Shown here: piece after piece, positions 45,638-54,844 of the stretch
Numbering within the stretch: the stretch's first letter is position 1
Layout of the letters: each line of letters begins with the position of its first letter
NCBI RefSeq assembly: GCF_029167105.1
Contig: NZ_JARFML010000031.1
Location: 26,903 to 90,902 of the forward strand
DNA from: Bradyrhizobium yuanmingense
GTDB lineage: Bacteria > Pseudomonadota > Alphaproteobacteria > Rhizobiales > Xanthobacteraceae
Length of the DNA: 64,000 bases
Reading direction: 5' to 3'
Position numbers and translations under genes: made by a program
The notes under the pieces: generated by a model
Database searches by the model: none
What the model was told of the DNA's origin: nothing
The model's input: only the letters and a program-made list of their open reading frames with translations

Positions 45638-46063
45638 CTAGTACCAATCGCCTCCGCACACATTGACCCATTGCCACCCATAGGGCGTCCAGCTCCTGCG
45701 CCAGCAGCCGTCGTTGTAGCCGGTGTAGAAATAGGGCGCGCCGAAGACGGCGAACCGACGGAAATGGTGGTGATGGTGGAAGCCGTGACGGCCATGCCAG
45801 CCCGCGCCGGCGAAACGCGGCCCGATCGGCGCGTGCGCGAACCGCGCCCCGCCGAAGCCGGGTCCGCCGACGTGAGCGAAGCGTGCACCGCCCATGCCGC
45901 CGGCCCGCATGCCGCCAAAGCCGCCGGCGTGCATGCCGCCGCCGAAATGGCCGCCACCGCCATGGCCGCCGCCAAAGCCGCCGCGCGCGAGCGCCGGTGA
46001 CGCGACCGCCATCATGGCCGCGATCACGCTCGCCGTGAGGCCTTTGAGAAGCCTGTTGTTCAT
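45638..46063 (-). CDS. Gly/His-rich secreted protein
   Basis: Exported protein of 141 residues. Signal peptide (LLKGLTASVIAAMMAVASPA, cleavage after ALA), then Gly/His/Phe-rich repeats (GGHGGGGHFGGGMHAGG), a His run GFHHHHHFRRF, and a C-terminal aromatic part with two Cys (NDGCWRRSW, VNVCGGDWY). Such proteins are common in Bradyrhizobium and Rhodopseudomonas and are thought to bind metals, but evidence is thin. The position upstream of an OmpR/kinase pair hints that the system responds to a metal or envelope signal. Confidence 0.8.
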   Translation of the reverse strand: MNNRLLKGLTASVIAAMMAVASPALARGGFGGGHGGGGHFGGGMHAGGFGGMRAGGMGGARFAHVGGPGFGGARFAHAPIGPRFAGAGWHGRHGFHHHHHFRRFAVFGAPYFYTGYNDGCWRRSWTPYGWQWVNVCGGDWY

Positions 46064-46202
46064 CGAAGCATCCTCCTTGCAGTGCGGCGGTCTTAGCGCC
46101 GCACGAGGAGGATCAGATGATGAGAATGGGAGGGTCGCTTCAACTTACAAATGCGCCAGATTCTGACGCGGGAGTTAGGGAGGGTAGTCCCAGCTCTCTC
46201 CC

Positions 46203-46289
46203 CGTCATTGCGAGCAGCCCTTGCGACGAAGCAATCCAGAATCCCTCCGCGGAAGCACTCTAGATTGCTTCGCTGCGCTCGCAATGACG
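46203..46289. repeat. Palindromic intergenic repeat, family A, copy 4
   Basis: CGTCATTGCGAGCAGCCC with AATCCAGAAT at the left, TAGATTGCTTCGCTGCGCTC ending GCAATGACG at the right; slightly diverged. A family C hairpin piece (CCTCTCCCCGC / GCGGGGAGAGG) follows at 46311-46340 before the tex stop. The rest of 46064-46345 has no gene. Confidence 0.88.
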
Positions 46290-46345
46290 ACGGGATGGAG
46301 CGAATTCCGACCTCTCCCCGCAAAGAGCGGGGAGAGGTTAAGAGG

Positions 46346-48682
46346 TCACGCCCGCTTGCCGTTGTTCTTCTCGGCCGCGCGGCGCAGCGCTTCGGCGAGT
46401 GCGCCGCCGCCCGAGGACTCCTGCTTGCGCGGCGCGGACGAGGTCATGCGGCTTGCGTTGCGCTGATTGTTGTCGCGCTGCATGCCCGGCGCGTCCTTCT
46501 TAGGCCCGACCTCGTCGTCGAGGCGCAGCGTGAGCGAGATGCGCTTGCGGGCGACCTCGAAGTCCAGCACCTTCACCTTGACGATGTCGCCGGGCTTCAC
46601 CACCTCGCGCGGGTCCTTGATGTAGGTCTTGGACATCGCCGAGATGTGCACGAGACCATCCTGGTGCACGCCGATGTCGACGAAGGCGCCGAAGGCGGCG
46701 ACATTGGTCACGGTGCCCTCGAGGATCATGCCCTTCTTGAGATCCTTGATCTCCTCGACGCCTTCCTTGAACACCGCCGCCTTGAACGCAGGGCGCGGGT
46801 CGCGGCCGGGCTTTTCCAATTCGCGCAGGATGTCGGTGACGGTCGGCAGTCCGAAGGTCTCGTCGACGAAATCCTTCGGCCTCAACGTGCGCACGACGTC
46901 GCTGTTGCCGATCAGCGCCTTGATGTCGCTCTTGGTCGCCTCGAGAATCCGGCGCACCACGGGATAGGCTTCGGGATGCACGCCGGAGGCATCGAGCGGA
47001 TCCTCGCCGCCGAGGATGCGCAGGAAGCCCGCGCACTGCTCGAACGCCTTCGGCCCGAGCCGCGGCACGTCCTTGAGCGCCTTGCGCGACTTGAACGGGC
47101 CGTTGGCGTCGCGATGCGCCACGATGCTCTGGGCGAGGCCGGAGCCCACGCCCGAGACGCGCGCCAGCAGCGGCGCGGAGGCGGTGTTGACGTCGACGCC
47201 GACCGCGTTCACGCAATCCTCGACCACGGCGTCGAGCGATTTGGCGAGCTTGGCCTGACCGAGGTCGTGCTGATACTGGCCGACGCCGATCGCCTTCGGC
47301 TCGATCTTGACGAGCTCGGCAAGCGGGTCCTGCAGGCGCCGCGCGATCGAGACCGCGCCGCGCAGGGTGACGTCGAGGCCGGGCAGCTCCTCCGAGGCGA
47401 AGGCCGAGGCCGAATAGACCGATGCGCCGGCTTCCGACACCACGATCTTGTTCATCTTCAGCTCGGGCAGACCCTTGACCAGCTCCGTGGCGAGCTTGTC
47501 GGTCTCGCGCGAGGCGGTGCCGTTGCCGATCGCGATCAGCTCGACGCGGTGCTTGATCGCGAGCCGGCCGAGCGTCGCCAGCGACTCGTTCCATTGCCGC
47601 TGCGGCTCGTGCGGATAGATCGCGGTGGTGTCGACCACCTTGCCGGTGGCATCGACGACGGCAACCTTCACGCCGGTGCGGTAGCCGGGATCGAGCCCCA
47701 TGGTGACGCGGGTGCCGGCGGGCGCGGCGAGCAGGAGGTCGCGCAGGTTCGAGGCGAACACGCGCACGGCCTCGGTCTCGGCCGAGTTCCACAGCCGCAT
47801 GCGCAGGTCGATATTGAGATGCACCTGGATCTTGGTGCGCCAGGCCCAGCGCACGGTGTCGATCAGCCAGCGGTCGCCGGGGCGCTTGAGGTCGGCGATG
47901 CCGAACCGCTTCATGATCTTCAATTCATAAGCGCTCGGCACGCCCGGCGGCGGCGCTTCGGCCTCGGGCTGAATTTGCAGGTCGAGAATCTCTTCCTTCT
48001 CGCCGCGGAACATCGCGAGGATGCGGTGCGACGGCAGTTTTGTCAGCGGCTCGGAGAAATCGAAATAGTCGGCGAACTTCTCGCCCTCGGTCTTCTTGCC
48101 GTCGCGCACCTTGGAGGCCATGCGCGCATTGGTCCACATCTCTTCGCGCAAGGCGCCGATCAGATCGGCGTCCTCGTCGAATCGCTCGACCAGGATGGCG
48201 CGGGCGCCGTCGAGCGCGGCGGCGGCATCTGCAACACCCTTCTCGGCGTTGATGAAGCTTTCGGCCACGACCTTTGGATCGTTGCCGGGCTCGGCGAGCA
48301 GCTGATTGGCGAGCGGCTCGAGGCCGGCTTCCTTGGCGATCTCCGCCTTGGTGCGGCGTTTCGGCTTGAACGGCAGATAGATGTCCTCGAGGCGGGCCTT
48401 GCTGTCAGCGGCCATGATCGAGGCCTCGAGCGCCGCATCGAGCTTGCCCTGTTCGCGGACTGATTCGAGAATGGCCTTGCGGCGGTCCTCGAGTTCGCGC
48501 AGGTAAACCAGGCGCTCCTCCAGAGTGCGCAATTGCGCGTCGTCGAGCGCACCGGTCGCCTCCTTGCGGTAGCGGGCGATGAAGGGAACCGTGGCGCCGC
48601 CGTCGAGCAGCGTCACCGCCGCCTCGACTTGCTCGGCGCGAACCCCAAGCTCCTGCGCAATTTTCTGGTTGATGTTGGCCAC
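46346..48682 (-). CDS. tex: Tex family RNA-binding transcription accessory protein
   Basis: Tex protein of 778 residues starting at GTG. Domains in order: N-terminal helix-turn-helix region (INQKIAQELGVRAEQVEAAV), YqgF/RNase H-like core (GLDPGYRTGVKVAVVDATGK), helix-hairpin-helix motifs (VDVNTASAPLLARVSGVG), and a C-terminal S1 domain (GTVTNVAAFGAFVDIGVHQD). A low-complexity tail ends the protein. Tex acts with the transcription/RNA machinery and supports stress tolerance. It is divergent from the cyanuric acid hydrolase gene, with 238 bp between. Confidence 0.96.
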   Translation of the reverse strand: MANINQKIAQELGVRAEQVEAAVTLLDGGATVPFIARYRKEATGALDDAQLRTLEERLVYLRELEDRRKAILESVREQGKLDAALEASIMAADSKARLEDIYLPFKPKRRTKAEIAKEAGLEPLANQLLAEPGNDPKVVAESFINAEKGVADAAAALDGARAILVERFDEDADLIGALREEMWTNARMASKVRDGKKTEGEKFADYFDFSEPLTKLPSHRILAMFRGEKEEILDLQIQPEAEAPPPGVPSAYELKIMKRFGIADLKRPGDRWLIDTVRWAWRTKIQVHLNIDLRMRLWNSAETEAVRVFASNLRDLLLAAPAGTRVTMGLDPGYRTGVKVAVVDATGKVVDTTAIYPHEPQRQWNESLATLGRLAIKHRVELIAIGNGTASRETDKLATELVKGLPELKMNKIVVSEAGASVYSASAFASEELPGLDVTLRGAVSIARRLQDPLAELVKIEPKAIGVGQYQHDLGQAKLAKSLDAVVEDCVNAVGVDVNTASAPLLARVSGVGSGLAQSIVAHRDANGPFKSRKALKDVPRLGPKAFEQCAGFLRILGGEDPLDASGVHPEAYPVVRRILEATKSDIKALIGNSDVVRTLRPKDFVDETFGLPTVTDILRELEKPGRDPRPAFKAAVFKEGVEEIKDLKKGMILEGTVTNVAAFGAFVDIGVHQDGLVHISAMSKTYIKDPREVVKPGDIVKVKVLDFEVARKRISLTLRLDDEVGPKKDAPGMQRDNNQRNASRMTSSAPRKQESSGGGALAEALRRAAEKNNGKRA

Positions 48683-48920
48683 GCGAGATTCCCTCTATCC
48701 AAGTACGCGGGCGAAGGGGCGAACCACCGGCCGCGGGACGCCGCTTATGGACCAACCCAGGTTGATTCATCAAGGTGCGGTGCGCAACCGTCGACAGAGG
48801 ATTTTTTGCCCGACCGATGCGATCTCGCCACAATCGTAGGCGCACGACGACTTGACATCAACCCCGCGTTCCGCGCCTGCTTGCTCCGCCGGGCCACTGA
48901 ACTCCACGCGAGGACCCATC

Positions 48921-50024
48921 ATGCGGACGACATCGGTCGGCGTCTTCAGGATCGCCACCACGGGCCCCGGCGACGTCTCCGGCCTGATGGACTTGATCGA
49001 CTCCGGCGCGATCGATCCCAACGCGATCCTTGCCATTCTCGGCAAGACCGAGGGCAATGGCGGCGTCAACGATTTTACCCGGGAATACGCGGTGGCCGCG
49101 CTTTGCACGGCGCTGGCGCCCAAGCTTGGCCTGTTGCCGGCGGCCGTCGAGCAGCGGATCGCCTTCGTGATGTCCGGCGGCACCGAGGGCGTGCTGAGCC
49201 CGCATCTTACGGTGTTCACACGGAGCGAGGCCGAGCGGCCGGCAGGCCTCTCCGGCAAGCGCCTCAGCATCGGCATGGCGCACACGCGGGACTTCCTGCC
49301 TGAGGAGCTCGGCAGCTCCGCGCAGATCACCGCGACGGCCAAGGCCGTGAAGGCGGCGATGGCCGATGCCGGCATCAACGATCCCGCGGACGTCCATTTC
49401 GTGCAGATCAAGTGCCCGCTGCTGACCAGTGAGCGCGTTGCGGCGGCAAACGCGCGCGGCAACACAACGGCAACGACAAGCGCTTACAGCTCGATGGCCT
49501 ATTCGCGCGGTGCGTCCGCATTGGGCGTTGCGGTCGCACTCGGCGAGATCGGCTCCGACGTCGGCGACGAGGATGTGCTGCGGCGCTATGATCTCTTCTC
49601 CAAGGTGGCCTCGACCTCGTCGGGAATCGAGCTGATGCACAACGTCGTCATCGTGCTCGGCAATTCGGTGTCATCGACGAGCGAGTTCGTGATCGGGCAT
49701 GCCGTGATGGAGGATGCGATCGACGCTGCGGCGGTGCTATCGGCGTTGAACAGCGTCGGGCTCGGCGCGCAGGCAAAAGCAGGCCGCACGCTCGTCAACA
49801 TCTTCGCCAAGGCGGAGGCCTCTCCCGACGGCGCCGTGCGCGGCTTCCGCCACACCATGCTCGAAGACACCGACATCAGCTCGACCCGCCACGCCCGCGC
49901 CGCGGTCGGCGGCCTGATCGCGGGCCTTGCCGGCACCGGCGCGGTCTACGTGTCCGGCGGCGCCGAGCATCAGGGGCCGGCCGGTGGCGGCCCGGTTGCA
50001 GCGATCGCACGACTGTCGGATTGA
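48921..50024 (+). CDS. atzD: Cyanuric acid amidohydrolase (AtzD/TrzD family)
   Basis: Ring-opening amidohydrolase of 367 residues, the family's size. Three internal repeats each supply a Lys-Ser pair: Lys42/Ser85 (GKTEGNGG, VMSGGTEG), Lys164 with Ser233/234 (VQIKCPLL, STSSGIEL) and Lys297/Ser345 (IFAKAEAS, YVSGGAEHQGP). The first pair sits exactly at the numbering known for Pseudomonas AtzD. It hydrolyses cyanuric acid to carboxybiuret, or barbiturate in the barbiturase branch. Homologs in Bradyrhizobium are known to act on cyanuric acid. The start is the ATG at 48921. The next gene is an amidase in the same direction. Confidence 0.92.
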   Translation: MRTTSVGVFRIATTGPGDVSGLMDLIDSGAIDPNAILAILGKTEGNGGVNDFTREYAVAALCTALAPKLGLLPAAVEQRIAFVMSGGTEGVLSPHLTVFTRSEAERPAGLSGKRLSIGMAHTRDFLPEELGSSAQITATAKAVKAAMADAGINDPADVHFVQIKCPLLTSERVAAANARGNTTATTSAYSSMAYSRGASALGVAVALGEIGSDVGDEDVLRRYDLFSKVASTSSGIELMHNVVIVLGNSVSSTSEFVIGHAVMEDAIDAAAVLSALNSVGLGAQAKAGRTLVNIFAKAEASPDGAVRGFRHTMLEDTDISSTRHARAAVGGLIAGLAGTGAVYVSGGAEHQGPAGGGPVAAIARLSD

Positions 50025-50140
50025 TAGCCGGCAGCCCGACCTCTCCGCCGGGCGCAACCCTGCCCCTCGCGGCGGCTCGGTTGATTCACGTGGGGCGTTG
50101 CGAAAAAGGTGACGCCGCGACCTTAAGGGGATTTGACTTC

Positions 50141-51616
50141 ATGACTTTGCCGATGAGCTGGAATGAATGGGCGCAGCACGATGGCGTCGCGCTGGCGGGG
50201 CGCGTCCGCAAGGGCGAGCTGACGGCGAAGGAGCTGGCGCGGCAGGCCGCTGCGGGCGTTGCCAAGGTCAATCCAGCGCTGTCGGGCGTGGTCGAGCTGT
50301 TCGAGGATGTGATCGCCGATCCCGCCAAGGACGGCGCCAATCTCGCAGGCCCGTTCGCCGGCCTGCCCTTCCTGATGAAGGACCTCGGGCCGACCATGAA
50401 GGGCCGGCTGCAGGAGATGGGCTCGCTCTTGATGCGCGGCAATCGCGCGAGCGCCGATACGTTCCTCACCAGCAAATTCCGCCAGGCGGGGCTCAACCTG
50501 ATCGGACGCACCACGACGCCGGAGTTCGGCGTGTGCTCGTCGGCCGATAACCCCGCAGTCTACGTCACGCGCAATCCCTGGAATACCGACTACACCACCT
50601 GCGGCTCATCGGCAGGCAGCGCCGCGATGGTGGCCGCGGGCGTGGTGCCGATCGCGCATGCGACCGACGGCGGCGGCTCGATCCGCATTCCCGCCGGCGT
50701 CAACGGCAATATCGGCCTGAAGGTCTCGCGCGGCGTGTTCTCGCTGGCGCCGCACATGTCCGACCTCACCGGCCTCGTCTCGATCCAGGGTTGCCAGTCA
50801 CGCTCGGTGCGCGACACTGCCGCCTTCGTCGATCATGCGCGCGGGCCTGCGCCCGGCGAGTTCATGCCGTTCTGGACCACGGCGCAGCCTTATTGCGAGA
50901 TGATCAAGCGTGATCCCGGCAAGCTTCGCATCGCGCTGTCGCACACGTGGGGCAATTACACGGCGGCGCCCGATCTCGCTGCCGAGCTGGAGAAGGCCGG
51001 ACGCTTCCTCGAAGGGCTCGGCCATCACGTCGACTATGCGCTGCCGGAGATCGACCTCCCGGCCGCCTTCGAGGCGCAGACCACCTGCTACATCTCGAAC
51101 TTTGCGGTGGTGATCTCCAACATGCTCGCCGGGCGCGGACTGGAAAAGCCGCCGGAGGACCTGATCGAGCCGATGAACATCCGCATCTGGGAAGCGGGGC
51201 GCCACACCAGCTTCGCCGAGCGGGCGAAGATGCAGGCGGTGTTCAACACGACCTCGCGCGGCTTCGGCAGCTTCTTCGAGCAATGGGACGTGATCCTGAC
51301 CCCGATCACGGCACTGCCGACGCCTAAGGTCGGCACCAGGGAATATCTCACCATCTCGGACAATCCCGATGTGCGCGACTGGTTCGACAATCTCTGGCGC
51401 TTCTTCGCCTTCACGCCGCTCGCCAATCTGTGCGGCATGCCGGCCATCTCGATGCCGATGGCGACCCAGGACCATGGCCTGCCGCTCGGCATCCAAGCGA
51501 TCGCCAAGCAGGCCAATGACGGCCTGTTGCTGCAGCTCGCCGCCCAGATCGAGCGCGCGCTCGACGGCAAGTGGAACGGCGGCAAGACCGCGAAGGTGCA
51601 TGTGACCAAGGCGTGA
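50141..51616 (+). CDS. Amidase signature family enzyme
   Basis: Amidase of 491 residues with the Ser-cisSer-Lys set: Lys in FLMKDLG, Ser in CGSSAGSAAMVA, and GGSIRIPAGVNGNIGLKV. It is of the 6-aminohexanoate-cyclic-dimer hydrolase-like branch by feel. It follows atzD by 116 bp on the same strand; in triazine pathways an amidase-signature enzyme (AtzE) acts after AtzD, so this could act on biuret, carboxybiuret-derived or another amide. No biuH or allophanate hydrolase is visible nearby. The start is the ATG at 50141. Confidence 0.85.
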   Translation: MTLPMSWNEWAQHDGVALAGRVRKGELTAKELARQAAAGVAKVNPALSGVVELFEDVIADPAKDGANLAGPFAGLPFLMKDLGPTMKGRLQEMGSLLMRGNRASADTFLTSKFRQAGLNLIGRTTTPEFGVCSSADNPAVYVTRNPWNTDYTTCGSSAGSAAMVAAGVVPIAHATDGGGSIRIPAGVNGNIGLKVSRGVFSLAPHMSDLTGLVSIQGCQSRSVRDTAAFVDHARGPAPGEFMPFWTTAQPYCEMIKRDPGKLRIALSHTWGNYTAAPDLAAELEKAGRFLEGLGHHVDYALPEIDLPAAFEAQTTCYISNFAVVISNMLAGRGLEKPPEDLIEPMNIRIWEAGRHTSFAERAKMQAVFNTTSRGFGSFFEQWDVILTPITALPTPKVGTREYLTISDNPDVRDWFDNLWRFFAFTPLANLCGMPAISMPMATQDHGLPLGIQAIAKQANDGLLLQLAAQIERALDGKWNGGKTAKVHVTKA

Positions 51617-51634
51617 GCTGCCGCCGCTTCTCCT

Positions 51635-52861
51635 CTAGCCGTTGTCTTTGGCACTCGCTTTCGCAATGGCCTCGTCCACGCGCCAGCGCGATACGCCTTG
51701 CTCAGCGAGCAAGCGCACCGCAGGGCTTCGCGTCTCCGGAAAGAGGGCGACCAGTGCATTGACGCCGGTTACCCCTGAATTGCCGACCTTCTGAGCGTGC
51801 AGCGCGGCCCGACGGTCGACGCGCTGGAATGCAGCGGTCGGCGCGGCGGTGCCGGTCTCAACCACGATGTGAGCGAGCTCCTTGTCGAGATAGTCGGTGA
51901 GGTTTTGCCTGAGCGCGCCGAGATCGGCATTGCAGGCTTCCAGGACGGGCGCGGCATCGCCGTCTTCGGTCAACGCCAACAGAAGATGTTCCAGCGTTGC
52001 AAATTGATGGCGGCGTCGGTCGGCAAGAGCAAGCGCCCGTTGGCGCGTGGCGCCATAGGCCGGAGCGAACGGGCGAGACGCCACGTCGAGCAATGCGTCG
52101 ATCGTCTCCAGCCGCTTCACGGGATCGAGGATTGCGAGCAGCTCATATTTGTCCTTGATCGACAGCTTCATCCGCGTCGCCATCGTATCGGCGATATGTC
52201 CGATGTCGCGCGTACGATCGAAGAACGACCAGACGTCCGGCATGAGCAGACCGTGGGCCGCCGCGTAATCCTCGAAGCGTTGGATGGCGCGGCTAGTCAG
52301 CTCAGGCGCATCCGCAGCCGGGCTCTCGGGCAATTCGAAAGCCTCGGACTGGTAACCGTTGTTCGTTGCCGCGAAGCTGCGAAGCCCGATGCGGCGGAGT
52401 CCGCGGGTCAGCACCCTGATCGAGCCGTCGGAGAGCCGCTCGAGCTCGACCAATTGAGCGAGCAGACCGACCTCGTAGACGTCAGAAAATTGCGGCTCGT
52501 CGACGCCCGCCTCGCGCTGGATCGCGCAGAGCATCTCGCGCGCGCCCTCGAACGCACGGTTGAGAGCGAGTACGGTGTTCTCGCGGCCGACGAACAACGG
52601 AAAGGTCGCGCCCGGAAACGGCACGAAATCGCGGAGCGGCACCGCCGGATAGACCGCGGTCGAGCTTTTGAGCCTTACGCTCGGCACCGGCGAGTCGCGA
52701 CGAGCGGTCTGGAGCATCGCCGACAACGTATTCCAGTCGGCAACGCCGAGCATCCTCGATACGACTTCGAGGCTCTCGCTGTGACTGATGGTAACGGCCT
52801 TGGTAGTCAAGGATTCGCGTAGGGTATGCGCCATAGCCTTGGCATCGCGAAAATCGCGCAT
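51635..52861 (-). CDS. Lon N-domain / ClpA N-domain fusion without ATPase
   Basis: Protein of 408 residues. Residues 1-55 match a small domain often placed at the front of glyoxalase-related proteins (RDFRDAKAMAHTLRESLTTK). Residues about 70-270 resemble the Lon substrate-binding domain (YPAVPLRDFVPFPGATFPLF, LVELERLSDGSIRVLTRGLR). Residues about 275-400 resemble the ClpA/ClpC N-terminal repeat (ALADRRRHQFATLEHLLLAL, then a second half LHAQKVGNSGVTGVNALVAL). No Walker motif or protease domain is present, so it may be a substrate adaptor or regulator. It faces the amidase gene tail to tail. Confidence 0.75.
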   Translation of the reverse strand: MRDFRDAKAMAHTLRESLTTKAVTISHSESLEVVSRMLGVADWNTLSAMLQTARRDSPVPSVRLKSSTAVYPAVPLRDFVPFPGATFPLFVGRENTVLALNRAFEGAREMLCAIQREAGVDEPQFSDVYEVGLLAQLVELERLSDGSIRVLTRGLRRIGLRSFAATNNGYQSEAFELPESPAADAPELTSRAIQRFEDYAAAHGLLMPDVWSFFDRTRDIGHIADTMATRMKLSIKDKYELLAILDPVKRLETIDALLDVASRPFAPAYGATRQRALALADRRRHQFATLEHLLLALTEDGDAAPVLEACNADLGALRQNLTDYLDKELAHIVVETGTAAPTAAFQRVDRRAALHAQKVGNSGVTGVNALVALFPETRSPAVRLLAEQGVSRWRVDEAIAKASAKDNG

Positions 52862-53044
52862 CGGTTCGTCCTCTGCATGAGCGATCCAGGTGTGTCAGGT
52901 GGTTGCGTTGCTGACCCGGTCGCTCGGGCAAAGGGGGGCCGATCAGGGCTCGATACGTTCACCATTCCACGGAGGGTGCAACCGGCAGGTCGTATCAACC
53001 TGCGCGAAGGGTGGCGCAAAGAAAGTTTGCTGTCAATTGCGATC

Positions 53045-53365
53045 TCAGTTCTTGACCGCCGGTATCTCCTCCGCCACCGGCTGCTTCTGACCCTGCTGAT
53101 ACATCGCGAGCGCCTTGTCGAGAGCTTCGCGCAGTGCCAGCGCCGCGGCGACACTGCAACGTAAGTGCGCGGTCTGCACCACGTCGACCCTGACGGCGGC
53201 GCCGACCGGCATCAACAGGTTTGCGGCGAGCTCGATCTGGATCGCGCCGTTGTGGTGGCCGAAGCAGGATGCGCCGTCGAAATAGATGATCGGCGCCCGC
53301 TCGGCGCTGGAGGTGGAAATGGTGACGGGCCCCTGGGCGGTCGAGGGCGTTTCGGGGTCGGCCAT
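53045..53365 (-). CDS. Small conserved protein, unknown
   Basis: Protein of 106 residues with a polar Thr/Ser-rich N-terminus, then IIYFDGASCFGHHNGAIQIE, a small beta sheet, and a helical C-terminal part (RCSVAAALALREALDKALAM). I do not recognise the family. The ATG at 53365 fits; the frame is open further upstream across the divergent promoter of the thioesterase gene. The 183 bp between it and the Lon-N/ClpN gene (52862-53044) hold nothing visible. Confidence 0.6.
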   Translation of the reverse strand: MADPETPSTAQGPVTISTSSAERAPIIYFDGASCFGHHNGAIQIELAANLLMPVGAAVRVDVVQTAHLRCSVAAALALREALDKALAMYQQGQKQPVAEEIPAVKN

Positions 53366-53501
53366 GGGCGCTCCTTGCAGTTCATCGACGAACGAAGCGC
53401 CCACCATCGGCGCTTCGGCACGCCCTGTCGAGACCAAACCGCCCCATGCGGGGCTCATTCCGGGTTTTGCGCGAGCCCCGACACTGGTCTAGAAGGTCCC
53501 C

Positions 53502-54410
53502 ATGAGCACCACGCCGACCACGCTTGCCTTCGAGGAACTCGCCGAGGCCATCAAGGGCCGCCGCTCCGATTACGGCCATATCAGCGGGCTCCAGCTCGAC
53601 CGCTTCGCACCTGGCGAGGCGTGGTCCAGCCTGCCCTATCGTCCGGTCTTCGTCGGCGACACCGAGACCGGCGTTCTGCATGGCGGCGTCGTCACCGCGA
53701 TGCTGGACGAGAGCTGCGGCATGGCGGTGCAACTTGCGCTCGACGGCACCCGCGCCATCGCAACCCTCGATCTGCGCATCGACTACCAGAAGCCGGCAAC
53801 GCCCGGCCTCGACATCAAGGCGCATTCGGTATGCTACCGCACCACGCGCTCGATCGCCTTCGTGCGCTCCACCGCCTATCAGGAGTCCGAGGACGATCCG
53901 GTTGCGACCGCGACCGCCTGCTTCATGATCGGCGCCAACCGCACCAACATGCTGGCCGACCGCCGGATGGATGCGCGCAACATCCCGACGCTGGAGGCGC
54001 CGGAGCATCCGGACGGGCCCTTTGCGCGCAGCCCCTTCGCGCGCGCGCTCGGCATCCGCGTCAACGACGACGGCACGCTGACGATGCCGTTCTCGCCCCA
54101 GATCATCGGCAATCCGATCCTGCCCGCGATCCATGGCGGCATGACGGGCGCCTTCCTCGAGACCACCGCCATCATCGGCGTGGCGCGGGAACTCGGCGCT
54201 GGCGCACCGCCCAAGCCGATCGGCCTCACCGTCAACTACTTGCGCTCCGGACGCGCGCTCGACACGTTTGCCGACGTCTCGATCGTGAAGCAGGGCCGAC
54301 GTATCGTCGCCTTCGAGGCGCGGGCCTGGCAGGACGATGCTACGAGGCCGATCGCCACCGCTTTCGGTCACTTCATGCTGCGCCCGACGCCTGGAAGTGA
54401 CGAGGAATAA
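53502..54410 (+). CDS. Tandem hotdog (PaaI-like) acyl-CoA thioesterase
   Basis: Protein of 302 residues made of two hotdog domains in tandem, each of PaaI thioesterase type: GVLHGGVVTAMLDESCGMAV with LDLRIDYQKPATPG in the first, AIHGGMTGAFLETTAIIGV with LTVNYLRSGRAL in the second. The HGG motifs with the nearby acidic residue (Asp or Glu) are the PaaI active-site signature. It hydrolyses acyl-CoA, substrate unknown. The two-domain form would fold as a pseudo-dimer. Confidence 0.87.
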   Translation: MSTTPTTLAFEELAEAIKGRRSDYGHISGLQLDRFAPGEAWSSLPYRPVFVGDTETGVLHGGVVTAMLDESCGMAVQLALDGTRAIATLDLRIDYQKPATPGLDIKAHSVCYRTTRSIAFVRSTAYQESEDDPVATATACFMIGANRTNMLADRRMDARNIPTLEAPEHPDGPFARSPFARALGIRVNDDGTLTMPFSPQIIGNPILPAIHGGMTGAFLETTAIIGVARELGAGAPPKPIGLTVNYLRSGRALDTFADVSIVKQGRRIVAFEARAWQDDATRPIATAFGHFMLRPTPGSDEE

Positions 54411-54478
54411 GCCCATTTTGACTTGACGGCCGCAGCTCCGGCCCCAACGATAGCGCGCCTTTCGCCAGAGGAATTGGA

Positions 54479-54844
54479 TTGCGGCATCCGCTCGACATCG
54501 TTGCCATGTTCGCCGCACTCTGGCTGCTGGCATCGATGGTGCTCGACGCGCTGACGCCGAAGGAGCTGACCGCGATCATGATCGGCATCGCGATCGGCCC
54601 GGCCATCGTCATCACCGCCGTGTTCTATTACCTGCGGTGCCCGCGAACGGATTTTGCGGTGATGTTCGCAGCGCTGTGGCTGATCTCCGATATCGCGATC
54701 GCCCTAATCTCGCCGAAGCAGCTGCCGCATTTCCTGATCGCACTCGGCTTTCTGCCGGCGCTGCTGATCGGCATCGTGCTGCACTGGCAACGCTTCCAGC
54801 GTCGCCAAGACGATTTGCCCGTGCCTTCGCCGAAGCGCGGCTAG
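54479..54844 (+). CDS. Small four-helix membrane protein, unknown
   Basis: Protein of 121 residues starting at TTG (54479) with GAGG ahead of it. Two similar halves each hold two hydrophobic helices (VAMFAALWLLASMVLDALTP and FAVMFAALWLISDIAIALIS), so it arose by internal duplication. The C-terminus is basic and cytosolic (RFQRRQDD). Its last 4 bp overlap the convergent HEAT-SCO gene. Function unknown. Confidence 0.6.
   Translation: MRHPLDIVAMFAALWLLASMVLDALTPKELTAIMIGIAIGPAIVITAVFYYLRCPRTDFAVMFAALWLISDIAIALISPKQLPHFLIALGFLPALLIGIVLHWQRFQRRQDDLPVPSPKRG

Noticed and set aside
46151..48463. Plus-strand frame of about 770 codons opposite tex
   Set aside because: Antisense shadow; Tex domains are continuous on the minus strand.
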